DNA of 11,079 bases from an archaeon (GTDB taxonomy: Archaea; Nanobdellota; Nanobdellia; SCGC-AAA011-G17; GW2011-AR17), in assembly GCA_023245755.1 (NCBI GenBank), contig JAHFJQ010000013.1:1-11079 (forward strand). Direction: 5' to 3'. A model generated the notes under the pieces. It worked only from the letters and a program-made list of their open reading frames with translations. It was not told the origin of the DNA and did not search any database. Of the stretch, positions 1-5,525 are shown one piece after another. The translations under genes and the position numbers were made by a program. Numbering within the stretch: the stretch's first letter is position 1; each line of letters opens with the position of its first letter.

Positions 1-91
1 GGGAGTTTCCATCTAAGAATTATTTTTTTCTTTTTTCTCTTGTGATACTTCTAAGCATAGCAGGATCTTTCAAACATTTTAGTAGCAATAG

Positions 92-101
92 CTTTTTAAA
101 T
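92..101 (+). promoter_or_regulatory. TATA box of the tRNA-Ser gene
   Basis: CTTTTTAAAT lies 26-35 nt before the first base of the mature tRNA, the usual place for an archaeal TATA box with a very short or absent 5' leader. The bases before it (1-91) are AT-rich, and I see no supported gene in them on either strand. Confidence 0.6.
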
Positions 102-126
102 CTGGAATTTTTCTTTTTGCTTCTAC

Positions 127-223
127 GCCGCGATGGCACAACCTGGTACTGCGCAAGCCTGGAACTAGGTATCAGGGAGCTTGTTTCCGCAAGGATTTCC
201 CGGTTCAAATCCGGGTCGCGGCG
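127..223 (+). tRNA. tRNA-Ser(GGA) with a 13-nt intron
   Basis: A complete cloverleaf can be folded. The acceptor stem GCCGCGA (127-133) pairs with TCGCGGC (216-222), and the T arm is CCCGG/CCGGG (199-203, 211-215) around TTCAAAT. The anticodon stem is CAAGC (154-158) with GCTTG (179-183). The raw anticodon loop is 20 nt; removing 13 nt at the canonical 37/38 site leaves CTGGAAA, anticodon GGA. The variable arm is long (184-198, with TCC/GGA paired around GCAA), which makes this a type II tRNA, and the discriminator is G223, as expected for archaeal tRNA-Ser and not tRNA-Leu (A). The 3' CCA is not encoded. It reads UCC and UCU serine codons. The D stem has one mismatch (C139 opposite C149). 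Confidence 0.93.
165..177 (+). other. tRNA intron (canonical 37/38 position) with BHB splice motif
   Basis: The proposed intron is CTAGGTATCAGGG. It is flanked by a bulge-helix-bulge element that tRNA-splicing endonuclease would recognise. The outer helix is the anticodon stem 154-158/179-183. The central 4-bp helix pairs 159-162 (CTGG) with 172-175 (TCAG), including one G-T wobble. The two 3-nt bulges are AAC (163-165) and GGA (176-178). Cleavage after the second base of each bulge gives exactly A164/C165 and G177/A178. The inner part is only a 6-nt loop, so this is a minimal form of the motif. Confidence 0.88.
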
Positions 224-229
224 TTTTTT
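224..229 (+). terminator. T-tract after the tRNA
   Basis: Six T residues directly follow the tRNA discriminator base and resemble an archaeal oligo-T terminator. The tract is short and the next gene's ribosome binding site begins 6 nt later, so termination is probably incomplete. Confidence 0.45.
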
Positions 230-235
230 CCTTAA

Positions 236-242
236 GAGGTGA
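236..242 (+). promoter_or_regulatory. Shine-Dalgarno site that decides the DUF1697 start
   Basis: GAGGTGA matches the complement of the archaeal 16S rRNA 3' end. It sits correctly for the ATG at 245 and overlaps the alternative GTG at 239, so it favours 245. It is one of only two strong sites of this kind I see in the window; most genes here have no leader to carry one. Confidence 0.65.
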
Positions 243-244
243 GT

Positions 245-766
245 ATGACAAGGTATGTAGCATTCTTACGTGCAATTAATGTGGGTGGAAAAAATATTAT
301 TCTTATGAAAGATCTTACTTCTTTGTTCTCTTCCCTTGGATTTACTGATGTACGAACATTTCTTCAAACAGGAAATGTGTGTTTTACTAGTGGATTGAAA
401 GAACAAACTCTTGTTGAAAAAATAGAAGTAGGGATTGAAAAAAAGTTTAGGCTTTCTGTTAAGGTCTTTGTTGTTTCCTTTTCTACTCTTCAAAAAATGA
501 TTCAGGAAAATCCTTTTCAAAATATTCTTGATTCTGCTGATACAAAGAAGTATGTCACTTTCTTTTCTGGTACTATCCTTACCCTTCCTTCTTTTTCTCC
601 CAATAAAGATGTAGAAATTCTTTCTAGACAAAAAGGAATTGTTTTTTCTTTGTCTCATACAGTGAAAGGCAAATCTGGGTTTCCCAATGCCTTTATAGAA
701 AAACAGGGAAAGGTCTTTTCAACAACAAGGGACTGGAAAACTGTGCAAAAACTGCTCCTTATTTAA
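245..766 (+). CDS. DUF1697 family protein
   Basis: This 173-residue protein has both hallmarks of the DUF1697 family. The N-terminus is MTRYVAFLRAINVGGKN, followed by a Q-T-G-N-V-C-F strand around residues 40-46 (the family's S-G-N-V segment). The C-terminus has N-A-F-I-E-K and then T-T-R-D-W-K-T-V near residues 148-166. Its length matches the family. Its biochemical role is not established. I chose ATG 245 over the in-frame GTG at 239 because the family begins at this Met and a Shine-Dalgarno site lies just before it. The gene starts 21 nt after a tRNA-Ser and no TATA box fits between them, so it is probably co-transcribed with the tRNA. The family is mainly bacterial, so acquisition by transfer is plausible. 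Confidence 0.88.
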   Translation: MTRYVAFLRAINVGGKNIILMKDLTSLFSSLGFTDVRTFLQTGNVCFTSGLKEQTLVEKIEVGIEKKFRLSVKVFVVSFSTLQKMIQENPFQNILDSADTKKYVTFFSGTILTLPSFSPNKDVEILSRQKGIVFSLSHTVKGKSGFPNAFIEKQGKVFSTTRDWKTVQKLLLI

Positions 767-768
767 AC
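759..768 (+). promoter_or_regulatory. TATA box for the EamA transporter gene
   Basis: TTATTTAAAC lies 22-31 nt before the GTG at 790 and overlaps the TAA stop of the preceding gene. The spacing implies a transcript starting at or next to the start codon. Confidence 0.6.
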
Positions 769-789
769 TTCTTTTCTCTTTACTCAATT

Positions 790-1653
790 GTGAAGAAAGA
801 AACTCTGGGTACACTTGCTATTCTTTTAGCAACTTTGTTTTGGGGCATGACTTTTGTTTTGATTAAGGATGCTGTTTCTGTTCTGAGTGTTTTTACTTTT
901 CTCTTTTGGCGGTTTGGGATTGCTTCCCTTCTTCTTCTGGTATTTTTCTTTCCCACATTAAAGAAACTGGATAAGACTCTTGTTTGGCATGGAGTACTTT
1001 TAGGCTCTCTTCTTGCGGGGACAGTTGTTTTTCAATCGATTGGTCTTCAATATACTACTGCCTCTCATGCGAGTTTTATCACGGGTCTCTCTGTTATTCT
1101 TGTTGTCCTTTTTACTGCTCTCTTTCAGAAGAAATTTCCTAGTGCTGCTGTTGTTACGGGAGTTTTTCTTGCAATGCTGGGTTTAGCTCTTGTTACTTTA
1201 CAGTCTAATCTTTCTATAAATGTTGGAGACCTTTGGGTTTTGCTTTGTGCGTTTTGTTTTGCAGGATATATTCTTCTCGCTGGAAAGTATACGCATCTTC
1301 ATGGTGCTCTTCCCCTGACTATTGTGCAGATCTTTACTATTGCTGTTTTTTCGGGACTTATTTCTTTGCTTCAAGGCTCTTTTGTTGTTCCTCAGAGTTA
1401 TGCTGTTTGGCAAGCAATTCTTTTCTGTGCAATTTTTGCTTCTGTTCTTGCTTTTTCCTTACAGATTCATTTTCAGAGATATGTTTCTGCTACAAAAACA
1501 GCGATTCTTTTTACTACAGAGCCTATTTTTGCAACAATTACTGCTATACTTTATGCTGGGGAAGTTCTGACACTCAAATTTGTTCTGGGTGCCACACTGA
1601 TTTTTTGTGCCATGATTCTCACACAGTTTCCTACGAAAAAGAAAAAAAGATAG
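790..1653 (+). CDS. EamA/DMT-superfamily transporter
   Basis: This 287-residue, strongly hydrophobic protein fits the 10-helix, two-EamA-domain plan of drug/metabolite transporters, and its length is typical. The first repeat starts with the family pattern L-F-W-G-M-T-F (residues 16-22), then K26 and an R-F pair at residues 41-42. Another family segment, T-T-A-S-H-A-S-F, lies near residues 89-96. The second repeat starts near residue 147. The C-terminus is lysine-rich, consistent with a cytoplasmic tail. The protein would sit in the cytoplasmic membrane and move a small metabolite in or out; the substrate cannot be read from the sequence. The start is GTG with no Shine-Dalgarno site, but a TATA box at the right distance supports a leaderless message. 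Such transporters are often horizontally spread. Confidence 0.9.
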   Translation: MKKETLGTLAILLATLFWGMTFVLIKDAVSVLSVFTFLFWRFGIASLLLLVFFFPTLKKLDKTLVWHGVLLGSLLAGTVVFQSIGLQYTTASHASFITGLSVILVVLFTALFQKKFPSAAVVTGVFLAMLGLALVTLQSNLSINVGDLWVLLCAFCFAGYILLAGKYTHLHGALPLTIVQIFTIAVFSGLISLLQGSFVVPQSYAVWQAILFCAIFASVLAFSLQIHFQRYVSATKTAILFTTEPIFATITAILYAGEVLTLKFVLGATLIFCAMILTQFPTKKKKR

Positions 1654-1654
1654 T

Positions 1655-1663
1655 CTTTTAAAT
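1655..1663 (+). promoter_or_regulatory. TATA box for the PhyH-like gene
   Basis: CTTTTAAAT lies 23-31 nt before the ATG at 1686, just after the stop of the transporter gene. It is consistent with a leaderless transcript. Confidence 0.6.
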
Positions 1664-1685
1664 CATTCAAAGTTTTTGCCATACA

Positions 1686-2432
1686 ATGGTACGTCTTACA
1701 AAAGAACAGATAGAAGAATTTTATGAAGTGGGATATGTTGTCATTCCGGGATTATTTATTGGAGTTGATCTTCAAAGAATTTCACGTGCTATCCATGGTT
1801 TTGTTCGTACTGCAGATCTTTATAGAGATAGTTCGGACCGTTTTGTCTATACTGCTCCCCCAAGAAGCAGACTTAAAAGGGTTGTTTGGGCTGGAACATT
1901 TGAAGATAGATTATTGTTAGCATCAAGAACGGATCGTCTTCTCCGTCCTGTTTCTCAATTGTTAGGCCATAGGAATCTTGTCCAGATTATTAATCAAGTG
2001 CATTTGAAATGGCCCAATGATCATACGTTTTATCCTTTGCATCAAGATAGTAGCAATAGAAGATATGGAACGGAACTTTGGACTGATGTCAATGGTAAGG
2101 GAAGCTATGTGCAGTGTTTGACTGCAGTTACTGAAGTTACTCCTAGTAATGGAGGATTGTATTTTATTCCTGGAAGCTGTAAGAAGGGGCATCTGGCCTT
2201 GCCGTACAAAGAAGGTGTGGAAACACGAACAGATGATTGTCGTATTGAGGATGCTGTACCTGTGATATTGAATCCTGGTGATACGGTATTCTTTGGACCG
2301 TATACTATTCATGGAAGTGGAGGAAATTCTTCTTCAGAGATTCAGAAACTATTTATTAATGGGTTTGCTCTTCAAGGTGCAAATAGAAGAGGGTATCCTG
2401 GTTGTGGATTAGGTGAAGACATCGCTCTTTAG
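1686..2432 (+). CDS. Phytanoyl-CoA dioxygenase (PhyH) family protein, Fe(II)/2-oxoglutarate type
   Basis: This 248-residue protein starts with the family opening L-T-K-E-Q-I-E-E-F-Y-E-V-G-Y-V-V-I-P-G-L (residues 4-23). The iron-binding facial triad is present: H119 and D121 in H-Q-D, and H209 in Y-T-I-H-G-S-G-G-N. The supporting Asn (N214), five residues after the distal His, is also kept. The arginine expected 11 residues after that His, which binds the 2-oxoglutarate carboxylate, is Q220, followed by K221. Family members hydroxylate varied small molecules; the substrate here is unknown. The loop from residue 121 to 160 keeps the typical T-P-x-N-G-G-L segment. The gene stands alone with its own TATA box. 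The fold is clear, but activity is uncertain because of the missing arginine. Confidence 0.88.
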   Translation: MVRLTKEQIEEFYEVGYVVIPGLFIGVDLQRISRAIHGFVRTADLYRDSSDRFVYTAPPRSRLKRVVWAGTFEDRLLLASRTDRLLRPVSQLLGHRNLVQIINQVHLKWPNDHTFYPLHQDSSNRRYGTELWTDVNGKGSYVQCLTAVTEVTPSNGGLYFIPGSCKKGHLALPYKEGVETRTDDCRIEDAVPVILNPGDTVFFGPYTIHGSGGNSSSEIQKLFINGFALQGANRRGYPGCGLGEDIAL

Positions 2433-2437
2433 AAAAG

Positions 2438-2445
2438 TATATATA
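2438..2445 (+). promoter_or_regulatory. TATA box for the archaemetzincin-like gene
   Basis: TATATATA lies 23-30 nt before the ATG at 2468. It is the closest match to a textbook TATA box in the window and again implies a leaderless message. Confidence 0.65.
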
Positions 2446-2467
2446 GAATCACTTTTGCATTTTTTTT

Positions 2468-3235
2468 ATGGAAAGAGTAGATGTTCCGGGATTTGTACGA
2501 AGTCCTTTTTTTGAAAGGTATGTTCCTTTTGCAAGCTCTTTTTATGCACATAGTCCCTCTGTTTTACCTGAAGTTTCGACATGGCATGAAGGATATAACT
2601 CTCGAAATCGGCTTGGAGGGTGCCTTCTTGCCTCTTTACTTTCTTCTTCGAGATCTGGATCAGCATTTCCGATTTTTTTCTTTTTTTCTCGTTCGCTTGA
2701 AAAATCTAGTGAGCCTGTCTCTGCGCGTGAAGAAGAGTATGCCCAAACACAAGTATCTCTTGCAGATGCTCTCTATTCTTCTTTGACTTTGGGACGCCTA
2801 CGTTTTTCTCATGCAGGCTCCTTTCCTTTTCTTTTTCAGGAAGAGTTTTGTAGAGAGCTTCAGCCTTCACCACTGGTTGTTACCCATGCTCTTATACCGG
2901 AAAGTTCTGCAGCAGTTGTAGATTCTCGAAAACTTTATACTCAGGGGAGTGTTTCCTCTCTTCTCGTTTTTGTTCAGCCTCATCCGTATCTTGATGATGA
3001 CCATATTATGATACAAGGTTTTTATCATAGTACAGGTGTGGTGTCTATAAGTACTTTATTTGACCACTTTCCCAGATCTCCTACTCTTCTCGCGCATGAA
3101 ATTGGCCATGGCATTTTTGGTTCTGGACATTGTACACATCTTGATTGCTTGATGGTAGATGATAGGGTGCCTTCTTCACCTTTAGATCTTTGTGAAGAAA
3201 AGAAACGCTTTCTTTTAGAAACCTTTTCTCAGTAG
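2468..3235 (+). CDS. Archaemetzincin-like zinc metalloprotease, divergent
   Basis: The C-terminal part of this 255-residue protein carries a metzincin-type zinc site. H210-E211-x-x-H214 is followed by H221-C222, then four residues, C227, one residue and the met-turn M229. The H-C-x4-C-x-M arrangement is the signature of archaemetzincins. Two deviations are visible. Six residues separate H214 from H221 instead of the usual five. The later C-x-x-C pair appears as C242-E-E-K245, with its second Cys lost and closer than usual to the met-turn. The N-terminal half (residues 1-130) is serine- and phenylalanine-rich and I do not recognise it; the protein is longer than common archaeal members. It would be an intracellular peptidase if active; substrates of the family are poorly known. 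Its last 7 bases overlap the convergent SDR gene. Confidence 0.8.
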   Translation: MERVDVPGFVRSPFFERYVPFASSFYAHSPSVLPEVSTWHEGYNSRNRLGGCLLASLLSSSRSGSAFPIFFFFSRSLEKSSEPVSAREEEYAQTQVSLADALYSSLTLGRLRFSHAGSFPFLFQEEFCRELQPSPLVVTHALIPESSAAVVDSRKLYTQGSVSSLLVFVQPHPYLDDDHIMIQGFYHSTGVVSISTLFDHFPRSPTLLAHEIGHGIFGSGHCTHLDCLMVDDRVPSSPLDLCEEKKRFLLETFSQ

Positions 3236-3972
3236 GGTATTTCTTTTTTATCTCTAAATAATTTTCCAGAAGGGCCCTTATCTGGAAGCGTTGCAGCCCA
3301 GACTATACCTTGTGCGCCTTCTTGCGCAGAACGGGTTGCATCTTTTCCGCCCATATCTGTTCTGCACCATCCTGGGCAGACAGCATTTACGAGTATGTTT
3401 TGTTTTTTTATTTCAAAAGAAAGATTTCTTGTACACATGTTTAGTGCTACTTTTGATATTCTGTAACTAGGAAAACCTCCTCCACCGTATCGAAGATTTG
3501 GCTCGTCTGTCATTTGACTCATGCCTGAAGAAACGTTCACAATGCGTCCAAAGTTTTGTTTTTTCATTATTGGCAAAACGTGTTGTATGAGAAGAATGGG
3601 ACCGTACACATTTGTTTCTATTGTTTTTTTTACTAGTTCTAATGGAATGTTTTCTATGGTGTAAGGCATTTGTTTCATATCTTCGCCTTCATCTAAAAAA
3701 AGGCCTGCGTTGTTAATGAGAATATCAATTCTGTTATGTTCTTTGATAATATTTGTGACTGCCTTTTTTATACTTTTTTCTTTTGTGACATCAAGTTCTT
3801 GAAAGAAAACATTTTTATATCCTAATGCTTGTAGTTTTTTTGTTGCAATTATTCCCTTTTCTTTGTTTCTGCCTGTAAGAATGACTGTATAGGATTTTTC
3901 TGCGAGAAGTTTACAACAAGCAAAACCAATTCCTCTATTTGCTCCTGTGACTAAGGCAACTTGTTTTTCCAT
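3229..3972 (-). CDS. Short-chain dehydrogenase/reductase (SDR), carbonyl-reductase-like
   Basis: This 247-residue protein shows the classical SDR order. The Rossmann nucleotide-binding loop is T-G-A-N-R-G-I-G (9-16). An acidic residue is at D61, followed by N-N-A-G (87-90), N121, the catalytic Ser near 148-149, Y170 and K174 in Y-x-x-x-K, and P-G-W-C-R-T-D-M-G (200-208). R35 after the second strand suggests NADP(H). The ending G-P-S-G-K-L-F-R-D-K-K-x-I-P is like members related to human carbonyl reductase 1. It is predicted to be a soluble NADPH-dependent carbonyl reductase with an unknown substrate. This is the only convincing gene in the window that stops with TGA. An AT-rich box (3994-4004) supports the start. 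Confidence 0.9.
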   Translation of the reverse strand: MEKQVALVTGANRGIGFACCKLLAEKSYTVILTGRNKEKGIIATKKLQALGYKNVFFQELDVTKEKSIKKAVTNIIKEHNRIDILINNAGLFLDEGEDMKQMPYTIENIPLELVKKTIETNVYGPILLIQHVLPIMKKQNFGRIVNVSSGMSQMTDEPNLRYGGGGFPSYRISKVALNMCTRNLSFEIKKQNILVNAVCPGWCRTDMGGKDATRSAQEGAQGIVWAATLPDKGPSGKLFRDKKEIPY

Positions 3973-3993
3973 ATCTTTAATGAAGATATTCTT

Positions 3994-4004
3994 CTTAAAT
4001 AAAT
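3994..4004 (-). promoter_or_regulatory. TATA box for the SDR gene
   Basis: Read on the minus strand this is ATTTATTTAAG, 22-32 nt before the ATG at 3972, so the SDR gene probably has its own leaderless transcript rather than depending on the exonuclease gene 35 nt upstream. Confidence 0.5.
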
Positions 4005-4007
4005 TTT

Positions 4008-4625
4008 CTATTCTTTTAGATATTGCGGAATAGGATATTGTGTGAAATCTTTCAGCAAATTTTTCCCAAAAAGTAAACGAGAGAATGCTTCTGCTTCCAC
4101 TTTTGCCCCAGTTAGTGCATGGTGAGGCTTTGGTTCTTCTGGAAGACCAACATAGACTAAAATGGAATCTAGGCGAATAGATGTTTTTTTGTTTCTGAGC
4201 GGAGGTGTTAGTCCTCTTTTCAAATAATGGGTGTATCCTAATGTGTGTAAATCAATAAGCCTGTCCCACAGCCACCATGAAAGATTTCCTCTTTTTGCAG
4301 CTGCAGCAATGAACTTATTATCAAAGAAGGGATTTTGGCCGCCAAAGGTTTGTTCTTCACAACTGTCTATCCATGTAAAGAATTTCTCTAGTAATTGTTT
4401 TTCAGAGTTCTTTGTTTTGTCGTGTACTTCTTCTCTACTAAAGCCATTCACTTCGAGAGCACATTTGAGGTTTTTTCCATCACCTTCTTCAATTTCTGCC
4501 CCTTCCCACATGTAACACTCTGCGTAAAATTGATTTTCTGGGTTTGAAAAGTCTACAGCTCCAATACTGAGAATAGAGCTTTTTTCAGGATCCATGCCTG
4601 AAGTTTCTACATCAACAACAATCAT
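4008..4625 (-). CDS. DnaQ/RNase T-like 3'-5' exonuclease (DEDD superfamily)
   Basis: This 205-residue protein begins with the Exo I motif, V-D-V-E-T-S-G (residues 4-10), with metal ligands D5 and E7. Exo II is G-Q-N-P-F-F-D-N-K-F (96-105), with D102. The Exo III region is H-H-A-L-T-G-A-K-V-E-A-E-A-F (168-181). In the standard DEDDh form the fifth residue after the catalytic His is Asp; here the aligned residue is G173, with acidic E177 and E179 just after. I recall similar A-L-T-G-A-K endings in proteins of small-genome bacteria, so this may be a subfamily trait and not damage; I could not check this. Likely roles are DNA or RNA end trimming or proofreading-like repair. No strong TATA box precedes it; only a weak AT-rich stretch lies near 4645-4658. 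Confidence 0.85.
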   Translation of the reverse strand: MIVVDVETSGMDPEKSSILSIGAVDFSNPENQFYAECYMWEGAEIEEGDGKNLKCALEVNGFSREEVHDKTKNSEKQLLEKFFTWIDSCEEQTFGGQNPFFDNKFIAAAAKRGNLSWWLWDRLIDLHTLGYTHYLKRGLTPPLRNKKTSIRLDSILVYVGLPEEPKPHHALTGAKVEAEAFSRLLFGKNLLKDFTQYPIPQYLKE

Positions 4626-4687
4626 GCTTTTTTTGAGAATCTTATTTCTTATTAGTTTATCTGTAGCTTTTCCTTGATTCCCAAGTA

Positions 4688-4696
4688 TTATATACT
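4688..4696 (+). promoter_or_regulatory. TATA box before the small membrane protein gene
   Basis: TTATATACT lies 26-34 nt before the ATG at 4722 and about 70 nt before the ATG at 4764, so transcription should start near 4718-4724. This region (4626-4721) is the divergent intergenic stretch between the exonuclease and this gene. Confidence 0.5.
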
Positions 4697-4752
4697 CTTC
4701 TAGTATATGTATTCTATCATTATGTCAAAAACAACATATAAAGAACAGGACA

Positions 4753-4757
4753 GGAGG
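4753..4757 (+). promoter_or_regulatory. Shine-Dalgarno site GGAGG
   Basis: GGAGG sits 6 nt before the ATG at 4764, an ideal spacing, in an AT-rich region where such a run is unlikely by chance. It supports the internal start, although the same bases would encode Arg codons if translation began at 4722. Confidence 0.6.
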
Positions 4758-4763
4758 AAGACT

Positions 4764-4940
4764 ATGGGGCTTATCAGAGGAATACTTTTGTTGGTTGTTA
4801 GTATATTTGTTTGCGTTTTTCTTATTTGGTTAGTATCACCATGGTTAACAGCTGTTGGAGCAGGGCAATATATCCCATTTTTATGGCTGGCATTAGTGCT
4901 TTTAGTTGTTGTTGAACTGATTTATACTCTGTTTCGATAA
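4764..4940 (+). CDS. Small two-helix membrane protein
   Basis: This 58-residue protein is almost entirely hydrophobic. One membrane segment spans about residues 5-24 (after M-G-L-I-R-G) and a second about residues 35-55, joined by a short loop with S-P-W and G-A-G-Q-Y. The C-terminus is short and basic. I do not recognise a family. The start is ambiguous: ATG 4764 has an ideal Shine-Dalgarno site, whereas ATG 4722 fits a leaderless message from the TATA box at 4688 and would add a charged 14-residue extension; ATG 4707 is too close to the TATA box. It ends 5 bp from the convergent cutA gene. Confidence 0.6.
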   Translation: MGLIRGILLLVVSIFVCVFLIWLVSPWLTAVGAGQYIPFLWLALVLLVVVELIYTLFR

Positions 4941-4954
4941 TTTTTTTATTTTTC
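4941..4954. terminator. T-rich segment between convergent genes
   Basis: The + strand reads seven T, then A, T-T-T-T-T and C, directly after the small membrane gene's TAA, and can serve as an oligo-T terminator for it. The segment also covers the stop codon of cutA from the other side. Confidence 0.4.
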
Positions 4955-5254
4955 TTGCGTTTCTTCTTGTATCCATTTTTCGAAAGAACTATTTGCTTCT
5001 ACATGTATTTTAAGAATACAAGGTATTTCATAAGGATGTATTTTTTCTATTTCTTCTTTGACTCTACTCCAATGTTTCTCCTGTGTCTTTAGTAAAGAAA
5101 CATACTCTTTTCCAGACTCTACTTTTCCTTTCCAGAGATAGGCACTTTCTATGGGGAGAAAATTTGCACAGGCAATAAGTTTTTTTTCTAGAAGGTGTTT
5201 TGCGATCTTTTCTGCTTCTTCTTTATTTTTGTGTGTACAATAAATAAGAATCAT
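4946..5254 (-). CDS. cutA: CutA divalent-ion tolerance family protein
   Basis: This 102-residue protein is full length for CutA1. Diagnostic segments are L-I-A-C-A-N-F (26-32), S-A-Y-L-W-K-G-K-V-E (38-47), L-L-K-T (54-57) and H-P-Y-E-I-P-C-I (73-80). CutA forms a very stable trimer with a ferredoxin-like, PII-related fold in the cytoplasm. It is linked to copper and divalent-ion tolerance in bacteria, but its molecular role remains unclear. The start lies 2 nt after the stop of the 71-residue gene, with no promoter between, so the two should be co-transcribed and perhaps translationally coupled. Confidence 0.95.
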   Translation of the reverse strand: MILIYCTHKNKEEAEKIAKHLLEKKLIACANFLPIESAYLWKGKVESGKEYVSLLKTQEKHWSRVKEEIEKIHPYEIPCILKIHVEANSSFEKWIQEETQEK

Positions 5255-5256
5255 GG

Positions 5257-5472
5257 TTACTTTAAGCGTTCGTCCAATTCATTTCTTGGAGATGCTTTCT
5301 TCGCTTCTGCATGTAAATCTATTCCTAAATCTTTTAGTGCTTTGACGTGTGCATCAATTTGTTGTTGGACAATTTGGAGAAGTTTTACGAACTCTTGTTG
5401 TTCCATTACGAGGATAGATAGGGCTCCCTTGTGGATACCAATTTGCTCTTCTTTGTTTATTTTGTCTGCCAT
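5257..5472 (-). CDS. Small helical protein of unknown function, upstream of cutA
   Basis: This 71-residue protein is charged and soluble. Most of it (about residues 8-65) looks helical, with a heptad-like stretch Q-E-F-V-K-L-L-Q-I-V-Q-Q-Q-I-D-A-H-V around residues 26-43, suggesting a coiled coil. I do not recognise a named family. ATG 5472 lies at the proper distance from the TATA box at 5496-5505. It is the first gene of a two-gene unit with cutA. An association with CutA trimers is only a guess from the tight pairing. Confidence 0.72.
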   Translation of the reverse strand: MADKINKEEQIGIHKGALSILVMEQQEFVKLLQIVQQQIDAHVKALKDLGIDLHAEAKKASPRNELDERLK

Positions 5473-5495
5473 CTTGTTTTTTAGGAATGCGAAGC

Positions 5496-5505
5496 TATTT
5501 AAATA
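5496..5505. promoter_or_regulatory. Palindromic TATA box, possibly serving both directions
   Basis: TATTTAAATA is a perfect palindrome. It lies 24-33 nt before the minus-strand ATG at 5472 and 21-30 nt before the plus-strand ATG at 5526. Only 53 bp separate the two start codons and no second TATA box is visible, so one element may drive both leaderless genes. Confidence 0.6.
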
Positions 5506-5525
5506 GTTGTCTTTTCTGTTTTTTT

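Noticed and set aside
161..163. Reading the tRNA as tRNA-Leu because of its long variable arm
   Set aside because: The spliced loop gives anticodon GGA and the discriminator is G, both of which indicate serine.
239..241. GTG at 239 as the DUF1697 start
   Set aside because: It lies inside the Shine-Dalgarno site, and the family's conserved N-terminus begins at the ATG at 245.
20..242. Two short frames on both strands over the tRNA
   Set aside because: They run through the tRNA gene, have low-complexity Lys- or Phe-rich products and no start signals.
1233..1661. 142-codon frame inside the transporter gene
   Set aside because: It is rich in Cys and Tyr, typical of a shifted frame of a membrane protein, and lies wholly within the EamA gene.
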